Part shown: positions 1-6,621 of the stretch, in pieces
Numbering within the stretch: position 1 is the first letter of the stretch
How the letters are laid out: each line of letters begins with the position of its first letter
The notes under the pieces: generated by a model
Told to the model about the DNA's origin: nothing
Seen by the model: the letters and a program-made list of their open reading frames with translations, nothing else
The model's database searches: none
Source of the DNA: Armatimonadota bacterium
GTDB taxonomy: Bacteria > Sysuimicrobiota > Sysuimicrobiia > Sysuimicrobiales > Humicultoraceae
Assembly: GCA_016199305.1 (NCBI GenBank)
Contig: JACQGZ010000302.1
Coordinates: 1 to 8,879, forward strand
Reading direction: 5' to 3'
DNA length: 8,879 nt
Made by a program: the position numbers and the translations under genes

Positions 1-986
1 CCGGAGGCGACCAGCAACAGCCCCTCGCCCCGGACCTCGAGCGCTACTCCCGGCAGGCTGAGCCGCTGGCCGTGACGGCCCGCCGCGGCCAGCCGGAGCG
101 CTTCCTCTATATGGACGAACCGGAGGCGGCGGATGTTCCCGCCGGCCTGCGCCACTGCCCGGCGAATCAGCCGCCGCCGGACGGCCTCCGGGTGCTCGAG
201 CAGGCGGTCCGGGTGCAGCGCCACGCCGCCCCGCATCGGTGCGATCACCGCCGCCTCGGCCCTCTCGGCCAGCGCTTCCAGGGCCGCGTCATCGGCGGCG
301 AGGGCGTCCGCGGCCTGCTTGAGCCTCTTCTGTACATCGGGGATATACCCTGCAAGGGCCGGAATCAAGTCGTGGCGGATGCGATTGCGGAGGTGCCGGA
401 GGTCCTGGTTGGACGGGTCGTCCCGCCAGGGCAGGCCGCGCCGCACCAGATAGCCCCGGAGCTCACGGCGCCAGAGGTCGAGCAGCGGACGGATCACCGC
501 CCCCTGCCCCAACGGACGGCGGGGCCACATCCCGGCGGGGCGCCCGCCGCGCGTCAGGCGCAACAGCAGGGTCTCGGCCTGATCGTCCGCGGTATGTCCC
601 ACCGCGACCGTGCGCGCGCCGTGGCGTTCGGCCGTCCGGCGGAGAAAGGCATACCGCACCTCGCGGGCGGCCGCCTCCACCGAGAGGTGGTGGGCCCGGG
701 CGAATTGCCGCACATCGGCCGTCTCCACGTCCAGGGGCAGCCCCCACGCGTCGGCGAGGGCGGTGACGAAGCGAGCGTCATCCCCCGCCTCGGGCCGCAG
801 CCCGTGGTTCAGATGGGCGACCCGCAAGCGCAGCGACCAGCGGGGGACGAGATCGCGGAGGCACGCCAGCAGGGCGACCGAGTCCGCCCCGCCTGAGACC
901 GCCACGACGACGTCGGCGCCCGCCCGGAGGAGGTGGTGTCGGCGCACAAAGGGCTCGACGGTATCCAGCAGATCCGTGTCCCGCAA
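1..986 (-). CDS. tilS: tRNA(Ile)-lysidine synthase TilS (3' end off the window)
   Basis: TilS ligates lysine to C34 of tRNA-Ile(CAU) in the cytoplasm using ATP, changing decoding from AUG to AUA. My minus-strand translation shows the PP-loop ATP site SGGADS at residues about 31-36, then an AHLNHGLRPEA segment, GHTADDQAETLLLRL and DPSNQDLRHLRNRIRHDLIP, all typical of TilS. About 328 residues are present; the family usually has 430-470, so the C-terminal domain lies beyond the left edge. No ATG fits. I chose TTG at 986-984 because it gives MRDTDLLDTVEPF, a normal distance before the PP-loop, and an AAGGGGG ribosome-binding sequence lies about 10 bases upstream. A GTG 13 codons further in is the alternative. 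The gene starts only 28 bases after the tRNA-Met CCA end, so it is probably transcribed through that tRNA. The function call is firm; the start is moderately sure. Confidence 0.95.
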   Translation of the reverse strand, partial: MRDTDLLDTVEPFVRRHHLLRAGADVVVAVSGGADSVALLACLRDLVPRWSLRLRVAHLNHGLRPEAGDDARFVTALADAWGLPLDVETADVRQFARAHHLSVEAAAREVRYAFLRRTAERHGARTVAVGHTADDQAETLLLRLTRGGRPAGMWPRRPLGQGAVIRPLLDLWRRELRGYLVRRGLPWRDDPSNQDLRHLRNRIRHDLIPALAGYIPDVQKRLKQAADALAADDAALEALAERAEAAVIAPMRGGVALHPDRLLEHPEAVRRRLIRRAVAQAGGNIRRLRFVHIEEALRLAAAGRHGQRLSLPGVALEVRGEGLLLVAS

Positions 987-989
987 AGC

Positions 990-1011
990 AAAAGAGCCCC
1001 CTTCGAGGCCC
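990..1011 (-). terminator. Terminator-like hairpin after tRNA-Met, overlapping the tilS ribosome-binding site
   Basis: On the minus strand GGGCCTC, a GAAG loop and GGGGCTC form a 7-bp stem with two G-U pairs, followed directly by TTTT. It begins 3 bases after the tRNA CCA end and ends just before the tilS TTG start. The loop and 3' arm contain the AAGGGGG sequence taken as the tilS ribosome-binding site. It may terminate most tRNA transcripts and mask the site in read-through RNA. The T-run is short, so termination would be partial. Confidence 0.5.
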
Positions 1012-1014
1012 GGA

Positions 1015-1091
1015 TGGTGGCGGCGGGGAGACTCGAACTCCCGACTCCGCGGGTATGAGCCGCGTGCTCTCACCAGCTGAGCTACACCGCC
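1015..1091 (-). tRNA. tRNA-Met (CAT), probably elongator
   Basis: The minus strand folds into a complete 77-nt cloverleaf including an encoded CCA. The acceptor stem is GGCGGTG with CGCCGCC (one G-U pair), the D arm is GCTC/GAGC, the anticodon stem is CGCGG/CCGCG with loop CTCATAC (anticodon CAT), and the T arm is GGGAG-TTCGAGT-CTCCC. The acceptor and D arm closely match the Bacillus elongator tRNA-Met as I recall it. The first acceptor pair is a normal G-C, which argues against initiator tRNA. G-C at positions 4-69 and 5-68 differs from the C4-G69 and C5-G68 pairs associated with E. coli tRNA-Ile2, so elongator Met is preferred over the lysidine substrate. It lies directly upstream of tilS. 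Confidence 0.93.
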
Positions 1092-1100
1092 ACTGCCGCC

Positions 1101-1129
1101 ATTATAGCGCGCGGGCGGTCAGGGGGACA
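1101..1129 (-). promoter_or_regulatory. Promoter of tRNA-Met (and tilS)
   Basis: A perfect TATAAT -10 box reads on the minus strand at 1106-1101, ten bases before the mature tRNA 5' end, so transcription would start only a few bases upstream of the tRNA. A poor -35 match, TGTCCC at 1129-1124, sits at 17-base spacing. The preceding gene on this strand ends at 1139, just before the -35. Confidence 0.6.
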
Positions 1130-1138
1130 GACGGCAGC

Positions 1139-1606
1139 CTATGGTCTGATCCGGAACGGCAGCGGGGGCGTGGTGATCCCGCCCGGGGCATCCGCGGCGC
1201 GGCCCAGGAAGATCCCGACGATCTCGTACTCCCCCGGCGCGGCGCGCCGCCCTTGCAGGTCCTGCTGCCCCCAGGTAGCCTTGAAGGTGAGCGACTCTCC
1301 TGAGCGCAGCGTCACCTCCTGGATCACCTGCGCAAAGGCCTTGTCATCGGACCAGCGCCACACGAGCGCACCCCCGCGCCGGATGAGCACATCGAACCGC
1401 TGAGCCGAGGTGAACTGGATGCGCCCCGGCCCATCCCCCTCGTGGCGGAGCGTGAGGGACGCCTCCACCGGCTCGCCGGGGACGTAGGCCGCTTTGCTCA
1501 GACTCAACTCCAGGCGCAATTTCCCGGTCGCCTGATGAACCGTCGGGGAGGCCGTCGCCGTCGCCACCAGCGCGGCAATGAGCAACCAGAGCAGCGGAAC
1601 AGGCAC
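1139..1606 (-). CDS. Secreted BsuPI-domain protein (putative proteinase-inhibitor fold)
   Basis: This 155-residue protein has an N-terminal hydrophobic segment (about residues 4-19) ending in ATATAS, consistent with a Sec signal peptide cleaved near residue 20. The rest resembles the BsuPI domain, named after the intracellular proteinase inhibitor of Bacillus subtilis: a beta-rich pattern running through SLSKAAYVPGEPVEASLTL, a region around FDVLIRRGGALVWRWSDDKAF at about 71-91, and APGEYEIVGIF at about 123-133. Exported proteins with this domain are common and mostly uncharacterised, so inhibitor activity is not assured; it could be a structural beta-sandwich. The GTG start is preceded at 5 bases by GAGGTGAT. 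An ATG seven bases further upstream opens a different frame. The gene is divergent from the Nudix fusion, and tRNA-Met/tilS follows on the same strand with its own promoter. Confidence 0.75.
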   Translation of the reverse strand: MPVPLLWLLIAALVATATASPTVHQATGKLRLELSLSKAAYVPGEPVEASLTLRHEGDGPGRIQFTSAQRFDVLIRRGGALVWRWSDDKAFAQVIQEVTLRSGESLTFKATWGQQDLQGRRAAPGEYEIVGIFLGRAADAPGGITTPPLPFRIRP

Positions 1607-1674
1607 CGCACATCACCTCGAGTGATCGTCTTCCACCTCATATTACGTGACGGCGGGGGTCCGGGTTCCTGGTG

Positions 1675-2616
1675 ATGCCGGATCGCCTGGAGGTCATCGC
1701 CAGGGTGGTCGCCGTGGATGCGGGAGGGCGCATCCTGCTGACTCAGCGGGCCGGGCGCGATTACTGGGTGCCGCCCGGCGGGCACGTCGATCCGGGCGAG
1801 AGCCTCCCCGAGGCCGCCCGGAGAGAGGTCCGTGAAGAGGCGCGCCTCGAGGTCGAGATCGGACACCTCCTCTATGTCTGGGAACTCGTCGCGCCGGACC
1901 GCCACCGCGTGGAAGTCTGTTTTCGGGCCAGGCTGGCGGCGCCCCCTCTCGGCGCAGAGGCGACCGCAGAAGACCTGGGCCCGGCCGGCGGACTGCGTCA
2001 CCGGCGTCTCTTCCCTCCAGACGCGCTCCCCTCCCTGCCTCTCTACCCGGCGGCCCTGGCGACGCCGGGTCTGCTGGCGCGGCTGCGATCCGCCGACAGC
2101 GGGTCCTCCCTCAGCCGTGATCCCTACCTGGGACGGGAAGGAGCGCACCTCTCGCTGCCCCACCGGGTGAATGTGCGGGTCATCCTCGCACAGGAGGAAC
2201 GGGTGCTCCTGGTCAGCGATGACCGCCAGGAGTTCTGGGTCCTCCCCGGCGGTCTGGTGGGGCCCGGCGAAACGCTCGAGGCCGCGGCCGTCCGGGAGGT
2301 CGAGGAGGAGACGGGGCTCCGCGCGAGGGCGCAGCGGCTGCTGTACCTGCGAGAGTTCGTGGATGAGGCCCTCGGAGCGCACGGGATCGAGTGCTACTTT
2401 CTGGGGCGAGCCGGCGGCGGGGCCCTGCGCATGGGCGCCGATCCCGATTTTCGTGACCCCTCGACCGCGCGCGGGACCGTGACACGGGCCCGCTGGTGGC
2501 CGCGCGAGCGGCTGGACCAGATCACCGTGTACCCCGAGGCCCTCCGCCAGCGGGTGTGGGCAGACCTGGCGCGGGGTGGTGCCGACCTCTTTCTCGGACT
2601 CGTGCGGTTGGCCTGA
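1675..2616 (+). CDS. Tandem Nudix hydrolase (two fused Nudix domains)
   Basis: Nudix enzymes hydrolyse nucleoside diphosphates linked to another moiety, using a metal-binding Nudix box GX5EX7REUXEEXGU. This 313-residue protein contains two such domains. Box 1 spans residues 36-58: G36, E42, R50-E51 and E54-E55 are kept, but the late glycine is Arg57. Box 2 spans 193-215 and fits the consensus fully (G193, E199, R207-E208, E211-E212, G214). Each domain ends with a similar Pro-rich then YP-x-AL segment (LFPPDALPSLPLYPAAL; RERLDQITVYPEAL), so the protein looks like an internal duplication joined by a linker at about 136-164. Substrates cannot be read from the sequence; single-domain relatives include ADP-ribose and mutT-type enzymes. 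ATG at 1675 was chosen; GTG at 1672 is also possible. No well-spaced ribosome-binding site is visible. It converges on rpoZ with a 16-base gap. Confidence 0.92.
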   Translation: MPDRLEVIARVVAVDAGGRILLTQRAGRDYWVPPGGHVDPGESLPEAARREVREEARLEVEIGHLLYVWELVAPDRHRVEVCFRARLAAPPLGAEATAEDLGPAGGLRHRRLFPPDALPSLPLYPAALATPGLLARLRSADSGSSLSRDPYLGREGAHLSLPHRVNVRVILAQEERVLLVSDDRQEFWVLPGGLVGPGETLEAAAVREVEEETGLRARAQRLLYLREFVDEALGAHGIECYFLGRAGGGALRMGADPDFRDPSTARGTVTRARWWPRERLDQITVYPEALRQRVWADLARGGADLFLGLVRLA

Positions 2617-2632
2617 CCCGCGGCGCGGAGGT

Positions 2633-2839
2633 CTACTTGATCCCGGCGCGGGGGGCCTCGTAGCGGATCTTCCCCGCGCTGATCTCCTCCAAGGCGATCG
2701 TCACCGGATTGCCGGTGTCGACGTCCACCATCGGCAGGGCGCCCTCCTTCAGTTGCCGCGCCCGTTTGGCGGCGACGACGACGAGGGCGTACTTGTTGTC
2801 CACGCGGTCCAGCAAGGCTTCGAGCGGCGGCTTGATCAC
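2633..2839 (-). CDS. rpoZ: RNA polymerase omega subunit RpoZ
   Basis: Omega is the small subunit that helps fold and hold the beta-prime subunit during RNA polymerase assembly. The 68-residue product MIKPPLEALLDRVDNKYALV... shows the family's KYALVVVAAKRARQL core at about residues 16-30 and a TIALEEISAGKIRYE segment near the C-terminus. Length is normal for Gram-positive-type omega. A longer reading from GTG at 2848 adds only MCA, but its GTG would lie one base from the GGAG ribosome-binding sequence. GTG at 2839 lies 8 bases away and gives the usual MIKP start, so I prefer it. In many bacteria rpoZ follows gmk; here pilT is upstream on the same strand and rpoZ has its own strong promoter. 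Confidence 0.93.
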   Translation of the reverse strand: MIKPPLEALLDRVDNKYALVVVAAKRARQLKEGALPMVDVDTGNPVTIALEEISAGKIRYEAPRAGIK

Positions 2840-2847
2840 TGCACACA

Positions 2848-2851
2848 CTCC
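2848..2851 (-). promoter_or_regulatory. rpoZ ribosome-binding site
   Basis: GGAG on the minus strand lies 8 bases upstream of GTG at 2839 and one base upstream of the alternative GTG at 2848. It therefore supports the shorter rpoZ reading. Confidence 0.6.
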
Positions 2852-2907
2852 ACAACGCTATTCGTGGGGATCGCCACGGAAGATGCGATGGTCTTACTAC
2901 GGGAGGT

Positions 2908-2936
2908 ATTCTAACAGGCGGCCGGCGCGTGTTCAA
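2908..2936 (-). promoter_or_regulatory. Sigma70-type promoter of rpoZ
   Basis: On the minus strand TTGAAC (2936-2931) and TAGAAT (2913-2908) are separated by exactly 17 bases, close to the TTGACA/TATAAT consensus. Transcription would begin near 2901, giving an rpoZ leader of about 60 bases. The promoter lies entirely between the pilT stop and rpoZ, so rpoZ can be expressed independently of pilT. Confidence 0.75.
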
Positions 2937-2965
2937 CGCCCGCGCCGCGCCGGCCCGGCCCGCGC

Positions 2966-4042
2966 TCAGCGCACGCCGACGGGTCGCGCCCGTCCCAGCA
3001 GCTGGTCGAACTCCTCCAGGTTGGTGGCCCGCGCCGCCGCCTCTTCGTAGATTACCAGACCATCCTCGACCAGCCGGCGCAGGGCCTGGTTGAGCGTCTG
3101 CATCCCGTCCCGAGACCCCGACTGAATCACCGAGGGGATCTGAAAGCCCTTGCCCTCGCGCACCAAGTTGCGCACCGCGGGGGTCATCTTCAGCACCTCC
3201 AGCGCGGCGACGCGCCCGTTCCCATCGCGGCGCGGCAGCAGCGTCTGCGACAGTACCCCCACCAGGGAGAGCGACAGTTGGATGCGCACCTGCTCCTGCT
3301 GGTGGGGCGGGAAGACGTCCACGATCCGTTCCACCGCCTGCGCCGCCCCCTGGGTGTGCAGCGTGGCGAAGACCAGGTGACCGGTCTCCGCGGCGGTGAT
3401 GGCGGTTCCGATCGTCTCCAGGTCGCGCATCTCGCCAATCAGGATGACGTCGGGGTCCTGCCGCAGGACGTGGCGGAGGGCGTGGGCAAAGGAGTGGGTG
3501 TCCGAACCGACCTCGCGCTGGTCGATGATGCTCTTGACGTCATAGTGCAGGTACTCGATCGGATCCTCGACCGTGACGATGTGGCAGGAGCGGTGGTGGT
3601 TGATGTGGTTGATCAGAGCGGCCAGCGTGGTGGACTTCCCGCTCCCGGTGGGGCCGGTGACGAGCAGCAGGCCCCGGGGAAGTTCGGCGAAGCGTTCCAC
3701 GCCGGGGGGCAGCCCCAGTTCGGTCACCGTCGGGATGGTCATGGGGATGGCCCGGATGGCCGCGCCGATGGCCCCCCGCTGCTGAAAGACGTTGACGCGG
3801 AAACGGGAGAGGCCGGGAACGCTGTAGCCGAAGTCCAGTTCCAGTTCCCCGCGGAACGTATCGCGCTGCTCGTCCGTGAGCATGGACTCGATCAGCGACT
3901 GCAGTTCGGCGGCCTCGAACGGGGGCGCGCTAAGCGCCACGAGCGCGCCGTCGACGCGCAGGATGGGCGGGTTCTTCACTTTCAGGTGCAGGTCTGAGGC
4001 CTTGCGTTCGATGACCGTCTTCAGGAGCGCAGTGATGTCCAT
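2966..4042 (-). CDS. pilT: Type IV pilus retraction ATPase PilT
   Basis: PilT is a cytoplasmic hexameric ATPase that depolymerises type IV pili at the inner-membrane base and powers twitching motility and DNA uptake. The 358-residue product is full length. It has the N-terminal KASDLHLKV (about 14-22), AIRAIP (95-100), Walker A GPTGSGKST (130-138), the Asp box HIVTVEDPIEY (154-164), the Walker B region DVILIGEMRD (198-207), and the His box TGHLVFATLHT (220-230), all in PilT order and spacing. The SQRL-type element reads SQTLLPR at 265-271, a mild deviation. PilB is less likely because the large N-terminal domain and the zinc-binding cysteines are absent. GGAGG lies 4 bases before the ATG. No pilB, pilC or pilin gene is in the window, so it is detached from a pilus cluster at least locally. 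Confidence 0.96.
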   Translation of the reverse strand: MDITALLKTVIERKASDLHLKVKNPPILRVDGALVALSAPPFEAAELQSLIESMLTDEQRDTFRGELELDFGYSVPGLSRFRVNVFQQRGAIGAAIRAIPMTIPTVTELGLPPGVERFAELPRGLLLVTGPTGSGKSTTLAALINHINHHRSCHIVTVEDPIEYLHYDVKSIIDQREVGSDTHSFAHALRHVLRQDPDVILIGEMRDLETIGTAITAAETGHLVFATLHTQGAAQAVERIVDVFPPHQQEQVRIQLSLSLVGVLSQTLLPRRDGNGRVAALEVLKMTPAVRNLVREGKGFQIPSVIQSGSRDGMQTLNQALRRLVEDGLVIYEEAAARATNLEEFDQLLGRARPVGVR

Positions 4043-4203
4043 GAGGCCTCCGTCACAGGCCAGCCAGAGGCGCGCGGGATGCCGGGGAAGGGTCTCTGGT
4101 CTGGGGCAATCGTTCCCCGTTATGCCCGCGGGTTACCCGTCCTAGACCGCCGCCCGCTGCGTGCCGGCCCGTGAGGGCCTGCGGCGCCGCCGAGGGACCG
4201 TGG

Positions 4204-4209
4204 TACACT
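4204..4209 (+). promoter_or_regulatory. -10 box for a leaderless MFS transcript
   Basis: TACACT, preceded by TG one base away (extended -10 form TGG-TACACT), lies 7 bases before the GTG start at 4217. Transcription is expected to start at about 4216-4217, so the mRNA would begin at or next to the start codon. No ribosome-binding sequence fits between them, and no convincing -35 box is seen. Confidence 0.5.
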
Positions 4210-4216
4210 GGTCGCC

Positions 4217-5413
4217 GTGCCGCCCCGCGTCCACCTGCTCGGCCTTACCGGCGCCGCGATGATCCTCTCGATCATGGTGGCGCAGCCGGTGTTGCCGCTT
4301 TACCTGCAGGACCGCGGGCTGCCTCCCGTCGAGGTGGGTCTGATCGTCGGCCTGCTGTCGTTTGCGCTCATCCTGACGGAACTCGGCGCCATGGCGGTGA
4401 GCCGGCGGGTCGGCCGGCGGCGGACGATGATCCTGGGGTCACTCGGCGGCGCCGCGGCGCAGGCGTGGTTCACCTTTGCCGCGACGCGGCCGGAATGGTA
4501 TCTCAGCCGCCTGCTCTTCGGCGCCTTCCGTGGAATGCTCTGGCCCGTTCTCTTTGCCGAGGTGTCGGATGCGGCGCCGGAGGGACGGCACGGGCGCGCC
4601 TTCTCTCTCTTCTGGCTTTACTTCGGGATCGGGCTGCTGGCGGGGCCGCTGATCGGCGGGTGGCTCGGCGACGCGCGCGGTCTGCGCGCCTCCCTCTTCC
4701 TCTCGGCCGCGCTGGCGCTGGGTCCGGTGGGATTTGCGGCCGCCTTCAGCGCGCAGCGGGACGCGCCCATTCCGCTGCTCGCCGCCTTCGGGAGGCTCCT
4801 GCGTCAGCGGGAGGTCGTCGCCGTCTGGGGGCTGAACGCGATCGGCACCACCGTCTTCGGGCTGTACCTCACCTTCCTGCCCCTCTACGCGGCGAGCCGG
4901 AGCCTGACGGCCGCGCAGATCGGTCTCATTTTCACGGTGGGCTCGGCCGCCTTCACGGCGGCCCAGCTTCCGGCGGGGCGCCTCCTCGAGCGCATCGCCC
5001 CGGCCGCCCTGCTGATCCCGGCCTTCCTGGTGCGCGGCCTCGCCACGGCCGCCGTACCGTTCGTCGGAACGTTCGCCGGGCTGGCGGGGCTCAATGGCGC
5101 CGCGAGCATCATCGGGGCGGTCATCCCTCCCGTGCTGTCGTCTCGCCTGGCCGGTGTCGCCCGGGGGCACGCGGTCGTGGTGATGGGCGGGTTCAATGCG
5201 GCGGCCGACGTCGGCTTCTTCCTCGGACCGGCGATCGGCGGCATCGCCGCCAGTTACGGGCTGGCCTGGCCCTTCCTCCTCGCGCTGCCGCTGGCCGCGG
5301 CCGGCGTCATCCTCAACCGGGTGGCCTTTGCCAGCAGCGGGCCATCAGGCCCCCTTCCGCCGGACTCCGCGCAGCGGTTGGCCGGCATCGCCGGGTCCGG
5401 CGCCGAAGGATGA
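4217..5413 (+). CDS. Major facilitator superfamily (MFS) transporter
   Basis: This is a 398-residue inner-membrane secondary transporter with about 12 hydrophobic spans, the normal MFS size. The loop after the second span carries a motif-A-like GAMAVSRRVGRRR (residues 57-69), where the usual Asp is Ser. A second half begins near residue 195 after a cytoplasmic loop with RLLRQREVVAVWG. The overall pattern resembles drug or sugar efflux-type MFS proteins, but no residue identifies a substrate, and multidrug export is only a default guess. The start is GTG at 4217, supported by the -10 box directly upstream. The C-terminal tail (about 372-398) is hydrophilic and Gly/Pro/Ser-rich. The gene is divergent from pilT and converges on the flavoprotein gene with a 25-base gap; it has no partner regulator in the window. 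Confidence 0.9.
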   Translation: MPPRVHLLGLTGAAMILSIMVAQPVLPLYLQDRGLPPVEVGLIVGLLSFALILTELGAMAVSRRVGRRRTMILGSLGGAAAQAWFTFAATRPEWYLSRLLFGAFRGMLWPVLFAEVSDAAPEGRHGRAFSLFWLYFGIGLLAGPLIGGWLGDARGLRASLFLSAALALGPVGFAAAFSAQRDAPIPLLAAFGRLLRQREVVAVWGLNAIGTTVFGLYLTFLPLYAASRSLTAAQIGLIFTVGSAAFTAAQLPAGRLLERIAPAALLIPAFLVRGLATAAVPFVGTFAGLAGLNGAASIIGAVIPPVLSSRLAGVARGHAVVVMGGFNAAADVGFFLGPAIGGIAASYGLAWPFLLALPLAAAGVILNRVAFASSGPSGPLPPDSAQRLAGIAGSGAEG

Positions 5414-5438
5414 GACCGCCCTCGCCTCGCCGCTCCGC

Positions 5439-6587
5439 CTAGCCGAACCACCGCTGCAGGCGCTCCCGCTCGAAGGCCACCTTAGCCGCCAGGTGCTCCG
5501 GCGCCGGCTTGAGGACGGTGATGTCGGGCGGATCGGCGAGGAAGGCGCCGTCGATCATCGAGGCCTGCCCCTCGCCCAGCTCGATGAAGCAATACCCGCG
5601 TCCGTCGAAGCGGGCGTCGGATTCGCGCCCCGCCACGATCGCCGCAATGTTTCGGGCGACGACCTCCGCCTGCCGCTCGGCGAAGACGCCGGCTTTGGGG
5701 AGGGTCGTGCCGCCGGGCATGGGAATCTCGGTGACGTCGCCGATGGCAAAGACGCCGGCGGCGGCGGTTGCCAGCGTCCCCGGATCGGGCCGCACCCACT
5801 CGCCGCCGCTGGCCAGTCCGCTCTCCTTGATCACCGCCGGCGGGCGGTGCGCGGGGACGAAGATCACCAGGTCGCCCGGGATCGTCGAGCCGTCCGCCAG
5901 CACGACCTGTCGCGCCTCCACCCGCGCCACGGTGGATTTCGGGCGGAACCCGATCTGCCGCAGGGTCATCGTCCCTTCGACGCGGGCGCACGCGGCCGGC
6001 CCGGCCACCGGCAGCGACATCGGCTGGGGGGTCAGCACCTCGATCTCCACGGAGTCGCGGCGCCCCCTGCGGCGGAGCAGGTCGTCGATCAGGAAGGCAG
6101 CCTCATAGGGTGCGGGCGGACATTTGTAGGGCAGGCCGGCGATGGCGATGACGATCCGTCCGCGCGTGAAGGCCGCCAACTTCGGGCCCAGGGCCTCGGC
6201 GTCGTCGGCCGTATACAGGTTCGCCGCGCCCTCCACGCCGCCCGGAACCAGGTCGGGGCGGGGCTGCGCCCCCAGGGCCACGATCAGGTAGTCGTAGGCC
6301 AGCCGGTCGCCGTCCACCGCCACCTGCCGGGCGGCGAGATCGATCGCCTCGACCTGTCCCTGGCGGAACGGGATGGCGCCCCCGGCGATCCGGACGCGGT
6401 CGCGCGTGCCCTCCGTCCGGCTTCCGCGGCCGTCGAGCATCCAGAGTTTCCGCAGCCCCATCAGGAAGGTGGGAGACGCATCGACCACGAGCAGATCGAC
6501 GCGGTCGCCGGCCAGGCGGTGCAGTTCGTGGGCCGCCGTCAGCCCGCCGAATCCGCCGCCCAGAATGAGGATGCGCGCCGGGGCCAT
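5439..6587 (-). CDS. SQR/NDH-2-like FAD-dependent oxidoreductase
   Basis: This flavoprotein belongs to the sulfide:quinone reductase / flavocytochrome c / type II NADH dehydrogenase superfamily, peripheral enzymes that pass electrons through FAD to membrane quinone. Visible from the GTG at 6590 (383 residues) are the FAD dinucleotide fold ILILGGGFGG (7-16), YDYLIVALGAQPRP (99-112), the SQR-type motif GLPYKCPPAPYEAA (152-165), and the second FAD motif GVFAIGDVTEIP (279-290). Cys157 (in YKCPPAP) and Cys334 (in GYCFIELG) could form the redox pair of SQR. The third cysteine of Acidithiobacillus-type SQR (Cys128) appears absent, with T127-A-D-D in that area. The C-terminus is short with no clear amphipathic membrane anchor beyond residues 366-383. 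ATG at 6587 is preferred; GTG at 6590 has slightly better spacing to GGGAGG. It lies 31 bases downstream of the membrane-protein gene, so the two are probably co-transcribed. Sulfide as substrate is unproven. Confidence 0.85.
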   Translation of the reverse strand: MAPARILILGGGFGGLTAAHELHRLAGDRVDLLVVDASPTFLMGLRKLWMLDGRGSRTEGTRDRVRIAGGAIPFRQGQVEAIDLAARQVAVDGDRLAYDYLIVALGAQPRPDLVPGGVEGAANLYTADDAEALGPKLAAFTRGRIVIAIAGLPYKCPPAPYEAAFLIDDLLRRRGRRDSVEIEVLTPQPMSLPVAGPAACARVEGTMTLRQIGFRPKSTVARVEARQVVLADGSTIPGDLVIFVPAHRPPAVIKESGLASGGEWVRPDPGTLATAAAGVFAIGDVTEIPMPGGTTLPKAGVFAERQAEVVARNIAAIVAGRESDARFDGRGYCFIELGEGQASMIDGAFLADPPDITVLKPAPEHLAAKVAFERERLQRWFG

Positions 6588-6621
6588 CACCCGCCGTCCT
6601 CCCGCGGCGAGCCGCCGTGTC

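Noticed and set aside
1015..1091. tRNA-Ile2(CAT), the TilS substrate, next to tilS
   Set aside because: The acceptor pairs at positions 4-69 and 5-68 are G-C rather than C-G, and the overall sequence is close to Bacillus elongator tRNA-Met. The attractive substrate-enzyme pairing is therefore not supported.
1612..1626. ATCAC/GTGAT inverted repeat over the BsuPI gene ribosome-binding site, a possible operator
   Set aside because: The arms are only 5 bases and one arm is the ribosome-binding sequence itself; this is expected by chance in such GC-rich spacers.
1504..2382. Long minus-strand open frame (292 codons) opposite the tandem Nudix gene
   Set aside because: It lies antisense to a clear two-domain Nudix protein, has low-complexity Arg/Gly/Pro-rich translation and no recognisable domain. 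It is a by-product of high GC.
4043..4203. Possible structured leader or riboswitch upstream of pilT
   Set aside because: I looked for cyclic-di-GMP riboswitch signatures on the minus strand and could not find the conserved GAAA tetraloop/receptor pattern. The short GC-rich inverted repeats seen are unremarkable.
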